The notes beneath the pieces were generated by a model. That model was not told the origin of the DNA, made no database searches, and saw nothing but the letters and a program-made list of their open reading frames with translations. From Trissonchulus latispiculum (Eukaryota; Nematoda; Enoplea; Enoplida; Ironidae), in assembly GCA_030248195.1 (NCBI GenBank), contig JASAND010013629.1:58897-122896 (forward strand): a stretch of DNA of 64,000 nucleotides, written 5' to 3'. Every line of letters begins with the position of its first letter. Positions within the stretch are counted from its first letter, which is position 1. Positions 1 to 9,912 of this stretch are shown piece after piece. The position numbers were made by a program, and so were the translations under genes.

Positions 1-1
1 G

Positions 2-3000
2 CGTCAGCGGTCACAAAATTTGGAAACTTCAGCGTCTGAGTCAGGCGATCAGGAATCTGAGTATCAGCCGTCAGAAACTTCAGAACACAGTGCAGTACCG
101 CCTGTGACGCCTAAACCGTCTACGTCGTCTCAGTCTTCGGCAAAATCTGATCCTGAAAAGAATACCATTACTCTTTCTCCCTTGACTTATGATCAGCTCG
201 ATTCACATTTTCAGAATTTTCCCCCTCCCACTATTGATTTTGTTTCTGTGGCTGACCAGAGGTGGCGTGCAGATTATCTGAATTCTATTGTTAATTTTAC
301 TGTGACTGATGAACAGCTACGCCAGCCTACTGTGGTTGTGACCGAGATTGCTCAGCTTTTTGCTGAGGTAAAAGAGCTTTACCATCTGGCAAAGCAGGCC
401 GGCTTCCTTGCAGTGGATGTTGAGGGTCTCCAGTTGAAAGAATGGTTGGGCATACAGCAGTCAAAATCTGCTGTTATGTTGCAGTTTGCAGTTCCCCGGG
501 ATATTCAAAAGTTTCGTGACGAACTGGACCCTCTCAATATGAATACAAATTCTGTCGACGACTCTAACATCAAAATTGTAGTGGTCATGTTGCATGTGAT
601 TTACTTGCAAGTTCCGTCTTGGAGTCTGTTGAGATACGCTTTGCAGCCTATTTTTTACAATACAGATTTTCCGGTTTTGGCTATTAACGCCTTGTGTGAC
701 TGTCGTCGAATTTTGGGAAATTTGCGTATAGACGCACGCAATTCTTTAGTCGATTTTAATCATTTTTACCGGTTTTTGTGGGATCGAGTGAATGAGGTGG
801 GCTTTCCGGAACCCGACCCTGAACATCCACGCCGGTCTGCGCATCTGTGGTTTGACGATCAGGGAAATCGAGTCATGCCGCCCAATAAAGCACGCGACGA
901 AATTTCCCTGGGGTGGATCCAATGGAATATTTTGAAATATCCGGAGTCGCAGTGCAAATCAAAATCTACTCATGGGCTTATGTCTTTTTTGACTCCACAC
1001 GAAATTTTGTACGGTATTCGAGACGTTGTGGATTTACTTTTGGGGATTCAGCAACTTTTACATTTGTGCCCAACTTTTTCGTCAGATGATTTTCTATTGC
1101 TAAATCAGTTCAAAACTGTTGCTCAAGTTGGGCAAGCGCCCACTTTTCGAAAATACGAAACCGCTGTTTTGTCTGTTGTTGTTGAAGATCGCCCACTTCG
1201 GGCTCAAACTGCTTTGAAAATTGCGCATATCCCACGCTCGCCGTTCAAGAAATTGGCTCCAGGAGAGAAGAAGAAGAGAGCAGAGCAAAAGGTGGTCGAT
1301 ATTAAAATTTTGTCGAAAAAGCCGCCTCGACATTTGTTGCCTCCTCTACATATTTTGAAAGACGAACTTTTTGTGGGTGCTCCGCAGCGTCCAAATCCTC
1401 CTAAGCGTGCGGGGGCCTTTTTGATGGGATTAGCTGAGGAAAGTTCCCAAAAAGCGCCCAAAAAGTCACAAGCACAGAAAGACCGTGAGCAACGCAAGTT
1501 GGATGAGCGGGCCGCCGCTCAACATGAAGTGCCGGAAGGGCTCCCTTCCCAAGATATGGATTTGTCATCAAATACTTCAGCTGATGAAAATGACCCTGGG
1601 GAGCTTGCCCTGAAACGGTCTCTCCCTTCCGAGGGATCACCTCCTCGGACTTTGAGTCATGCGGGGTCGGTAGTTCCGACGCCACAAGGGTCTCCGCAGA
1701 GGTCTCCTTTGAAAGAACAGGTACCCCAGGCAGCGTTCCTTATTCAAATTCCACCCGGTCAGCAGACTCTGTCGGAGTCTCGGCTCCTTGTAGGCCCCTT
1801 GGCCGACGAGTCTACTTTGGCTTCTTCTCCTCAGCGCGGCGAACCCGACAGTGGGGACCAGTCCCGTATAGGACGGGATCAACCCTCACCGTCGGTGGAA
1901 CCGGCTGTGGCGGTGTCGGTCGAGGGCGGTGCTTGCAGGACCTCGACTCCGGCATTGGGCTCTGAGTTTGTCGGTTTGAATCCGGATGATACGCCTACTA
2001 TGCCATCTTTGCCACAAATTAACCTAATTTCTCCGTCTCCGGTGTCGGGGGCCCCGGCCTTGGCTGAGGAGCCTCAGGGAGGGGCTGCTTCAGATGACCC
2101 CTCGACTTCTCATTCGGGGCAACCGACTATTTCTGCTGATGAAGCGGCCGTCTTTTTATTTCCGGACGTGCCGTCTTCTGTAACTGGGGCAAATTTGCCT
2201 CCGGTTTTTCATCCGAATACGTATTCGAATGTTGAAATTCAGCCTACTACTCAACCTGAATTGTCACAGATGACTTTTTCTTTCCGAAATTCTCAGGGAC
2301 AACAGCAAAACGCATCAGCAGTGGTGCAGACGTCTTTATTGTTCCCTGCTCCGGAGGTTTTGAATAAAATTGTTCAGGATACTTTAGATTCTTTGCAAAT
2401 TCCTCCCCTCCCCCAGGTTGCAGCCCCTCCTGTTTTGGTGGGTTCCAGGCCTCCTACTTTTCGGGGTGAATTTCAATTTTTACGTGAGCAGCCTATACAG
2501 CCTTCTTTTCAGCCACGCATGTCTGCACCGCCTCGCATGCGGGCCCCTGTGGGTCCGTCTAGGTCGGCGCCTTCGTCGCCTCCACCGCGAGCTCCGGTGC
2601 CTCTATGGTCTGTTCAAAATCAACCGACTTGGCGAGCAGAGCAAGCGCGAGATCCAGTTTTTTCACATTCAGCTCTAAATTTTCGAACGCCCGGGTTGGG
2701 ATCTCTTCCGGTAGCGGCACGCACGTGTTTTTCTGATGCGTTTTGGCAGCGTATGCCACCAGTTTCTCAAATTTCGCAACTTGCGGTGCTCGCATATTTT
2801 GGTTTTGACGAAGATTCTATTGCTAGCTGGATTGGGCACCCAAAACCCTGGTACGCTATCGAAGTTGCTTACGCCTTGTTTTCAAACGGTGATTTGCCCA
2901 TTCACCAAATTTTTCAGATTTTCTTTCCAGAAAATTTTCCGTTGGGGGAACTTCGGCCTCCGGTGGCTGCTACTCCCTCCAAGGGTTTGGGTCTGTCTCC

Positions 3001-4873
3001 GGACCCTTTGTTTGCGACTTCGCCGGTCTTTTCACGGCCTTCTCGTTCTTCTTCTGTCCCGGCCTCTCGCGCTACGGCGCGGGTTAGCTCGGACGAGGCG
3101 CCGTCCACATCTGGACAGCCTGGGCCATCAGCTGCTGCGGTGGCTCGGGAGCCTCCTGAACTTGTTTCTACCGAAGTACAAACTAGGCCTCATAGATCTT
3201 TTCCTGAACATCCTCCCCCACCGTTGCCGTCTTTGCACTTGGACATTCCGGTGCAACAGTTGACTTTGAATGACCCTGCTCCTGTGCCCAACAATGTTCA
3301 AATTTCTTATCCTGAGGGCCATTTTCTAAATTTTGGTAGTTTGGTCGCAGAGTCGCTGGGTGAACCTGTCCCTTGGGACCAGTTCACTACAGATCGCTTG
3401 CTGGTTCACAATTACAAAGCAGCGTATTTGACTGAAAAGCCCACTCCTCGTTTCAACGCGGCACCTCCGCCGCATGAGCGTAGTCGCGCGGGTTTTTGTC
3501 TAGGTTCTGAGGTTATGTGCATGAAACCAGTGCCGACGCGACTTGACCTCAAGGGGGATGACCACATGCTCACCCCGCCATTTACGGGCCCTCAGGATAC
3601 TGAGCCAAATTTTCATGAGGCTATTTGGCGGTCTATCATGACAAATCCAAGGGCAATTCCGTTTAAAGTTCATTCCGAATTTGAATGGCAGGTGGCCTAT
3701 CTACCGGATTTTTCGGCCCAAACTGGCCCTTTTGCTTTGAATCCATTTTTTACGCGTTCATACAGATTTTGGGAAACTCATTTTCGAACTTTGCCTGAAC
3801 CACCTTTTGCTCTTTCAGAATCGGTCATGAACCGGTGGTTTGATCTTATTCGTGGGATATATCCAGCGGTTCAGCCAAAAATTTGGTGGGAAGAAGTTTT
3901 GCAAATTGAGCCTCCTGGACATCGTGTCCATACAGAAACTTTTGATTATTGGAAATTGTGCGTTCATTTTCCTGAATTTCGTCATGAAGGGCAAATTGTT
4001 TTTGAATCATGCATGTTGGTCGGATTTGGGCCTTTTAAGGTCACGGCGCTAGCCGATGTGGTTGCCAAGATTTTTCCTTTTATAAATATTTATCCCTCTA
4101 TGTTTCGCTTTCAGCCGGCGGCCGCGTTAATTTCGCTTTGGCAACATCGTTCTGCAAATTTAGCCGCTGAGGTTGATCGCATTGTTGAAGAGGCCAAAGG
4201 GCACGTTTTGTTGCTTCCTGAAAATTTGAATTTTTATGAGCCAGTTACGCTTTTTCAAGGTGCAGAAGACCCGCTTTCTAACATGTTCCGAGTCGAGCCT
4301 GAGAATGTGCCAGGCGCTGACGGGTGGGTGCAGCTTTGGGGTTACTATTTTCGTACATCGGAGCAGGCGTATCAATTTCGGAAACTTTTTTATTGGGCAT
4401 GTCTCCATGCTCCGGCTGAATACTGCGCGCAACTTTTGAATCCTTTTTACTGTAAGTATGCGGCAGAACATATTTTGCATTGGTTACCTTCAAATTCTGT
4501 TTTTCGCCGTCTGTGGCAAGGTGAAGGTATGCATGTGAAAGCCTATGTCATGCTTGAGGTTCTGCGCGCAAAGGCTAAAGCTTGCCCATTGTTTCGTAAA
4601 TTTTTACTTGACTCTGGCACCCGCATCTTGGCTGAGGCTACCCAGGACACCTATTGGGGTGTTGGGGCCACGCGCCGTGACCTGCGGCGCATGCCACATG
4701 CCCAACTCCGACAGCATGTTTTCTCAGTGACTTCACGTGGTCAAAATTGGTTAGGTCGCTTGTTAATGTTGATTCGGGCGGAACTGTTCCCAGGTTTGCC
4801 TCGCCAATTAGTGCAGGCTTGGGATGAACATCAGCGGGCCATACGGGAGGCGGTCCAACGCGCTCTCCAATAA
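2..4873 (+). CDS. DEDDy 3'-5' exonuclease-NADAR fusion protein (5' partial)
   Basis: The frame is open from base 2 to the TAA at 4871-4873 (1,623 codons) with no intron, so the true start lies left of the window; the TTG at 20 is not a start. Numbered from base 2, residues about 110-350 look like a DEDDy exonuclease: D139-x-E141 (ExoI), N229-xxx-D233 (ExoII), Y337-xxx-D341 (ExoIII). All acidic positions and the Tyr are present, so 3'-5' nuclease activity on RNA or DNA is plausible. Residues about 430-1110 are Pro/Ser/Gln-rich and probably disordered, with a short globular patch near 910-1000. Residues about 1120-1400 look globular but I do not recognise them. Residues about 1405-1600 are a NADAR/YbiA-like domain: P1424-L-S-N-M-F1429, S1453-E-Q-A-Y-Q-F-R-K1461, D1549-T-Y-W-G-V-G1555 and G1580-Q-N-W-L-G1585. 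Known NADAR proteins cleave ADP-ribose-type glycosidic bonds, some on guanine in nucleic acid. Joint action on nucleic acids is inference. No signal peptide or membrane segment is seen. Confidence 0.8.
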   Translation, partial: RQRSQNLETSASESGDQESEYQPSETSEHSAVPPVTPKPSTSSQSSAKSDPEKNTITLSPLTYDQLDSHFQNFPPPTIDFVSVADQRWRADYLNSIVNFTVTDEQLRQPTVVVTEIAQLFAEVKELYHLAKQAGFLAVDVEGLQLKEWLGIQQSKSAVMLQFAVPRDIQKFRDELDPLNMNTNSVDDSNIKIVVVMLHVIYLQVPSWSLLRYALQPIFYNTDFPVLAINALCDCRRILGNLRIDARNSLVDFNHFYRFLWDRVNEVGFPEPDPEHPRRSAHLWFDDQGNRVMPPNKARDEISLGWIQWNILKYPESQCKSKSTHGLMSFLTPHEILYGIRDVVDLLLGIQQLLHLCPTFSSDDFLLLNQFKTVAQVGQAPTFRKYETAVLSVVVEDRPLRAQTALKIAHIPRSPFKKLAPGEKKKRAEQKVVDIKILSKKPPRHLLPPLHILKDELFVGAPQRPNPPKRAGAFLMGLAEESSQKAPKKSQAQKDREQRKLDERAAAQHEVPEGLPSQDMDLSSNTSADENDPGELALKRSLPSEGSPPRTLSHAGSVVPTPQGSPQRSPLKEQVPQAAFLIQIPPGQQTLSESRLLVGPLADESTLASSPQRGEPDSGDQSRIGRDQPSPSVEPAVAVSVEGGACRTSTPALGSEFVGLNPDDTPTMPSLPQINLISPSPVSGAPALAEEPQGGAASDDPSTSHSGQPTISADEAAVFLFPDVPSSVTGANLPPVFHPNTYSNVEIQPTTQPELSQMTFSFRNSQGQQQNASAVVQTSLLFPAPEVLNKIVQDTLDSLQIPPLPQVAAPPVLVGSRPPTFRGEFQFLREQPIQPSFQPRMSAPPRMRAPVGPSRSAPSSPPPRAPVPLWSVQNQPTWRAEQARDPVFSHSALNFRTPGLGSLPVAARTCFSDAFWQRMPPVSQISQLAVLAYFGFDEDSIASWIGHPKPWYAIEVAYALFSNGDLPIHQIFQIFFPENFPLGELRPPVAATPSKGLGLSPDPLFATSPVFSRPSRSSSVPASRATARVSSDEAPSTSGQPGPSAAAVAREPPELVSTEVQTRPHRSFPEHPPPPLPSLHLDIPVQQLTLNDPAPVPNNVQISYPEGHFLNFGSLVAESLGEPVPWDQFTTDRLLVHNYKAAYLTEKPTPRFNAAPPPHERSRAGFCLGSEVMCMKPVPTRLDLKGDDHMLTPPFTGPQDTEPNFHEAIWRSIMTNPRAIPFKVHSEFEWQVAYLPDFSAQTGPFALNPFFTRSYRFWETHFRTLPEPPFALSESVMNRWFDLIRGIYPAVQPKIWWEEVLQIEPPGHRVHTETFDYWKLCVHFPEFRHEGQIVFESCMLVGFGPFKVTALADVVAKIFPFINIYPSMFRFQPAAALISLWQHRSANLAAEVDRIVEEAKGHVLLLPENLNFYEPVTLFQGAEDPLSNMFRVEPENVPGADGWVQLWGYYFRTSEQAYQFRKLFYWACLHAPAEYCAQLLNPFYCKYAAEHILHWLPSNSVFRRLWQGEGMHVKAYVMLEVLRAKAKACPLFRKFLLDSGTRILAEATQDTYWGVGATRRDLRRMPHAQLRQHVFSVTSRGQNWLGRLLMLIRAELFPGLPRQLVQAWDEHQRAIREAVQRALQ

Positions 4874-7800
4874 TTTCGTCGCGTGTTATAGTGTTGTGCC
4901 CCGTTTATTTGTTTACTTATTGTTTCACTTTTCGCCGTAACATGTCTTTAAAATTTTAGCTGGGTGGGGGGTAATGGGGTCTTACCCATCTCCTTTTTAA
5001 TCTTTTAACTTTTAATTTTTACTACGACTTGCTTGATCTTTTCATTGTTTTCTGAGATTCTTAAAAGCTAGATTGTAATTTTTGCTTAGGCTCTCTTGGC
5101 CTCTTGTAATAATTATAATGATAAATTTTGTTTTTCTTGAACTCTTTTGATGTTCTGGATATCTCTTTCGTTGAATTTTCGGTTTAACCTTCCTTAGAGT
5201 TGTCTATTAGAACAAAGTCTTTTGATAACATTACTTTACTGGACTCTTTGATACGTATATACGTACTTTGACCTTTTGATCTCTTTAGAATAAACTTGTT
5301 TTCTTTCCTCCCTGTTCCTCTAGTTTCTGTTGATTTCTATTTTTCTTGATTCTAAAATTTCTAAATTTGCAAGTCGTGGTCTACTTTTTACTTTTACACT
5401 TTTTATTGGACTTTTTCTAATTTTTTGGGCTCCTACCTTTTCTCACTCTCTTTTAGAGTGGTACCCCGCGGGTCGTCGCGACCTCCGTATGCCGGGTGGG
5501 AGGGCCGCACGCTCGGTACCATTCTTTTCTATTTTTAGATTCCGTTTCAAGTAGCCTTTTTGAGTTTTTCTTTGAATTCGCACAGGTCTTTGTGCCGGTG
5601 CCTCCATATGCTGGGGCGTACCGACACTCTGGTCTGGAGCTTTTTCCAAATCTTAGGTGGGGCTGTACTTGTGTCGTCTATATTATGTTGTGCTTATTTT
5701 CTTGCATAATCCTGCCATTTTATTAATCAGATTCCATTTGTGCTTTATTTGTTGGCCTTAAATTTTTGTTTTTGTTCTAGATTTTGTGTTCGTCTAATCA
5801 TGTCTACTGTCCGGTGCCACTCCCCCCCTGTTGGTGCGCAGGTGTGCTCCCAATGGTGATTGGTGTCTATGATGGATCTGAGTGGTGGTTGCGGCGCAGC
5901 TTTCGTCTGGCTGCTGGTGGGGTCAATCTGGCCCATTGTGATTTGGCCGCCGGTTGTGAGGGTGTGGGCTTGGCTGTTCACACAGGCTGGTTCCCCTGTT
6001 TTGGTGCTATTACTGGTGCACCGGATTTTCCGGTAACTTTACATCTGTTTTGCCATTTGTATGGCCGTGACTTTTCTACTGTATGGGTGCTATGTCTATG
6101 CGGGTATGGCCGCGCCTTGCCTGCGCGTTCCCTTGACTAGGCGGGGGCCTAACCGTCTTGGGGTTCCTTTGGACTGTGAACGGACTGTGCAGGAGGGGTT
6201 GCAGGGCCTCCTGTTTTCCTGACTGCCCGGTCCTGGCGTTGGCAGGGGGCTCTACGGCGGTCGTAGGCCCACCTGCTGGGTACGTGCGCTCCTGTTCTGA
6301 CTGTGCCTACATTGCTGACCCGGTTGGCGGTCGGTTGTTGGGCCTTCTGGTTTGTCTTGCCATCCTGACTTGGTTTCTTGATGGCCCGGGGTTCCTGGCC
6401 AACTGTCGACTGGTGGTCCAGCATTGACTTTTGGGCTCTTCCATCCTGTTGTGGCAGCCAAGTCCAGAGTGAACTGTTGCTGGATTTTGAGATCTTGGGA
6501 TCGCTGTGCGGTGCTGAAGTGAATACCGCTGTCCTTTCCCTGGCACACCTGCTGACACTTTCCAGTCACCCTTGTATTTTGCTGTTGGTTGTGGTATTTT
6601 TTCGGGTTCTGTCTGTCGTATATTTTACATAGTTAATTGGGAGGGAGCCTCGGGACAAAATTTTTCTTAAAATTGGGGTCGTTTGATTGTTTTCTGATTT
6701 TTTCTCATGGGTGCCCGCTACCTCGGCTTGGCCGTTGTAATGTATATATTTGGTGCCGGGCTAGTAGATTTTTTCACTTTTCTTTTTCTTAACTGTTTTT
6801 ACTCATATGTTTGATTTACTGACTGTCACTTTCGCCTATTTTTCTTAAAATTTTTCTTTTTCTTTCTATCTCTAAATACGCAGCTAGGCAAGTACTCTCT
6901 AGTTTACCCTATATTGTTTATCTTGGCATTGCTACTACGGTTTTGTACTAATCCACCTCTCTATAATTACCTTGTCTGCAATTTTGCACAATATATATTG
7001 TCTTTTGTCATTCTTTCTATGCATATATATATATTATTATATGGTTTATATATTTTCTCCTTTCGTGGTTTTCTTCAATTGGGGTGTTTTTCGTATGCTA
7101 TGTGGCTTCGGACGGTTCTCTACTTTAGGATGTTGTTTTGTAGTTGTGTTGTATTGTCATAGATGTTGTCAAAAGTAGTTGTCAAAAGTTGTCGTTGTCG
7201 AAAAGTAGTCTCAATTAAGTTTGAGTAGTTTTACCGTAGTCCGGTCAGCATGTCGAGAATGTGTTTGCTCGACCGAGGTCTGATGCATGTGCATCAAAAA
7301 TATTTTATTTTTACGTAGAATTTCTAAACACTGTTTTACCTTACTAGTACGTAGTATACCTGTGATAATTCCTTTTTACCTTTTTCTAACCGGTCAAAAC
7401 CCGTCCGAGGCCGCCCGGGGGAAAAGAGGGGGTATTATGTGAAGATAGCGTGCACTAAAGATAGATATTTCGTGAAGTTAGCACGCATTTCTAAATTATG
7501 GAATTATTTGAGAAATGTTCAATTTGACAAACGCTCAGCGTTTTGGTGACTCTTGTCTGAAACTGTCGGTACTTTAGCTAAATTCTCATTAGGTTCACGC
7601 TTGAACAAGGCAGTTGAGTTTGGGTTGAGTCGAGAAGTGGTCGGGGAATTCAAGCGGGTTCGATCCGATTTTTGGGGTTCGCGCATTTATCGTCTAGTTG
7701 CGAAGTTTAGGGTATTTTGTGACGTTTTGGCGCTATAAATTTATTCAAGTTTATGTTTGAAAAGTAATGTGAAATATTTGCATTGTTAGTTTGATTTTAT

Positions 7801-8140
7801 AGTTTCTGGAGTCTTGCTGGCTCATTTGTGAAAGTTGACAGTAAAATTACTTGTTGTTAAATATTCTTTCTTAGGCAGACTTAGGGCATTTTCTATCGGC
7901 ATCACACACCACACAGTTACCTAGTGATCTAGTCTTATCCTAAATTATAGATAGTCAACTCGTTTTATTCGAGAGTAGTACATTTTACTAACAGACGTAG
8001 ACTCGAACTTCACAACAGGATGAAGATAATTTTAACGATGAAAACATTTCAATTGGAAATGCACTTGTGGATTTAATAATGTGATATGCTAAATGCTAAT
8101 AACTTACAATTGCTTTATTTTAATTTGTTGCTTTAAAAAT
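4874..8140. other. T-rich non-coding flank of the exonuclease-NADAR gene
   Basis: No frame here has recognisable protein similarity. A 6-bp-stem, 7-nt-loop hairpin (GGGTAA / TTACCC) lies at 4969-4987 beside a purine run, and an AATAAA at 5289-5294 is a candidate poly(A) signal about 415 nt after the stop. From about 5,780 to 6,640 base composition shifts to higher G+C with open frames on both strands that I do not recognise. A purine run near 6,638-6,655 could be a polypurine tract of an LTR element, but no LTR pair can be seen within the window. From 7,210 to 8,140 I see nothing distinctive. Confidence 0.4.
7165..7208 (+). repeat. Short tandem repeat with GTTGTC core
   Basis: Three to four imperfect tandem copies of a GTTGTCAAAAGTA-like unit, the last one degenerate. 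No function can be assigned. Confidence 0.5.
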
Positions 8141-8149
8141 TGAAACTTT

Positions 8150-8500
8150 ATTTTTTTGGGGGTGTTTTTAAAAAGGGGGGTAGGGGGGGGGGTTTTGGTT
8201 TGGGAGGGAAAAGGAAAATTTGAAATTTAAAAGGTTTTAACCAGCTGAATTGGCGGCGTGGGGCGGTGCCATATTGAAGAGAGGCTACAATGCATTTTCG
8301 AGAGTGTTGGGTTTTCTTTTTGTTTTTGTTTTTTGTGTTTTGTGGGTTGGTTTTTTTTGGGGGGGAAATTGTTTTTGAAAAAAATTGGGGGGGGAAATAT
8401 GGGGGGGGTGGGGGGGGGGGGGGGGTTGTTGTTTTTTGCATGCGGGGTTAATGAATTTTTGTTTTGGTGGTTGTTTTGTTGGGGGGGGGATTGAGTAGGG
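8150..8500 (+). repeat. G/T-only stretch with G runs of up to 16
   Basis: The plus strand is almost pure G and T, with runs of 8 to 16 G separated by short spacers, most strongly at 8,385-8,430. The open frames across it on both strands are low-complexity translations (polyPro, polyGly) and not genes. It has the arrangement expected of a G-quadruplex-forming strand. Confidence 0.6.
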
Positions 8501-8903
8501 TGGGTGTGGGTGTTAAAGGTGTTGTTGGTAAAGTGGTCGCTTGCCAAAGTTGGGAAAAGTTGGCAAAATCCAGGTTGCGCTTACATTTTAGCTAATTTCT
8601 TTATAACGAACAGCGATTTTATAATAATTAAAAAACAGTCCCCAGCTATTTGATAGTGGAATCGAATGATTTGGCCGACGCCTCACGAAAAGATTTACTT
8701 TAGTCTGCAAAAAATCTGGAAAATTAAATTACTTCGAAAATGCAGTATAATAATTTCCGAAAACTAAAGTTAGGTTCACGGTATTCATTAGAAAGAGAAG
8801 ATGTAAAGCTTCATTTCGATATAAAAATGGCTTATTAACTCCAAGGAGTGAATGAGTAATAAGGGTTCAAATTTGATGTCTCCAAAAGGAATCACCACCT
8901 TAA

Positions 8904-9908
8904 GATGCTGGTTCGGGTTCGTGTATTTTTGGGTTTTAAAAGCGCAATTGTCGTTGAAATTTATTCAAATTTGCTACAATTACATTATTTACCCTATAAA
9001 ACATGTTAGAAAAGTCGCGGCTTGAAAATTTGAGTTTTGGAGAAATTAGCTTTATTCCGCCATAACTTGCACTGTGACCACCCTACATGGATGAACGTAT
9101 AGTCATTCGAATCCTCTCACCAAGACCTACAACTTTGCTCTTGAAAGTTTTCTTCGATTCCTTAAGGTTTAAGAGATAACAGCGAAAATTGATTTTCGAG
9201 GTTCAAAACCGGCCATTTTTCGAAAAATCAAATATTGCAAGATTTCGACAGCTTCAACAGCGCTTGTCCGTCGGTCAAGTATTGTCCATATTTGTGGTCC
9301 TAAAGGACATCTTACGCCCAAAGGAGAGCTCTCTGCGGGATCTCTGCCGGCGCACAGCAGCGAAAATATGAAATTTCGAAAATCGCAACTAGATTGTTTT
9401 GAACACGGATTTCTCTCAACTCATGCAATCAATTAAAAAAACGGCTTCACACACGTATTTTTGAGACAATTGCCGAGGGCTTTTTTTCAAGGTTTTGCAT
9501 TTTTACTTTCAGTTCGAGAGAAATAAGCGTCCAAACTTGAAAATTTTTACGAAAATCGGACAAAAGTTACGTTTTTCTCAAAATCTTGAGCTTCTTTAAT
9601 GGTTAAACAATTTCAGAAAAAAATAGCCCTCGGGAAGACGTTTCTTTTGAAGCCTGAACTGGTCACTTTTCGTTAGCTTTCCCACATTTCGAGAAATCCA
9701 TGTTCAAAAATTGTTTTCATGTTATTGCAAGTCGTTGTTCAAATATCATGTTGTTCAAGCCGAACAGTTGAAATGAGACAGCTAGACTGTACCTAGCTGT
9801 AACAAGCACATTCTAAGCTTTAAAATGATATAAAAATTATTGTTGAACTCCAAAAATTGAACAAATTACAGTCTTTCAAAATTTGCTGCAAATACCCGAA
9901 CCAGCACC
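8904..9908. mobile_element. TTAA-flanked non-autonomous transposon, 1.0 kb
   Basis: Both sides carry TTAA (8,900-8,903 and 9,909-9,912), and the ends are inverted: left GATGCTGGTTCGGGT, right end read on the minus strand GGTGCTGGTTCGGGT. TTAA target duplication is the hallmark of piggyBac-type transposition. No transposase frame is present, so this would be a non-autonomous derivative. The interior shows patchy similarity to the 1.0-kb element at 18,922-19,929 (shared motifs around GAACAyyGATTTCTC and AAGCTTTAAAATGAT). Its right TTAA is shared with the next element. Confidence 0.75.
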
Positions 9909-9912
9909 TTAA

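Noticed and set aside
20..22. TTG as the start of the exonuclease-NADAR gene
   Set aside because: The frame is open through base 2; the gene simply continues left of the window, and TTG starts are not expected in an animal nuclear gene.
1100..4740. Many open frames on both strands inside the exonuclease-NADAR gene
   Set aside because: Shadows of the main frame; none has independent domain similarity.
5784..6569. Overlapping open frames of 80-118 codons on both strands
   Set aside because: Open on both strands owing to local composition, with no recognisable similarity or splice context.
6638..6655. Polypurine tract of an LTR retrotransposon
   Set aside because: No matching LTR, primer-binding site, integrase or RT is visible; kept only as a question in the findings.
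8148..8547. Proline- or glycine-rich frames
   Set aside because: Translations of a G/T homopolymer stretch.
9368..9395. ATGAAATTTCG as the missing PWP2 start exon (M-K-F)
   Set aside because: It lies inside a TTAA transposon, lacks a donor in the right place, and is 15 kb from e1.
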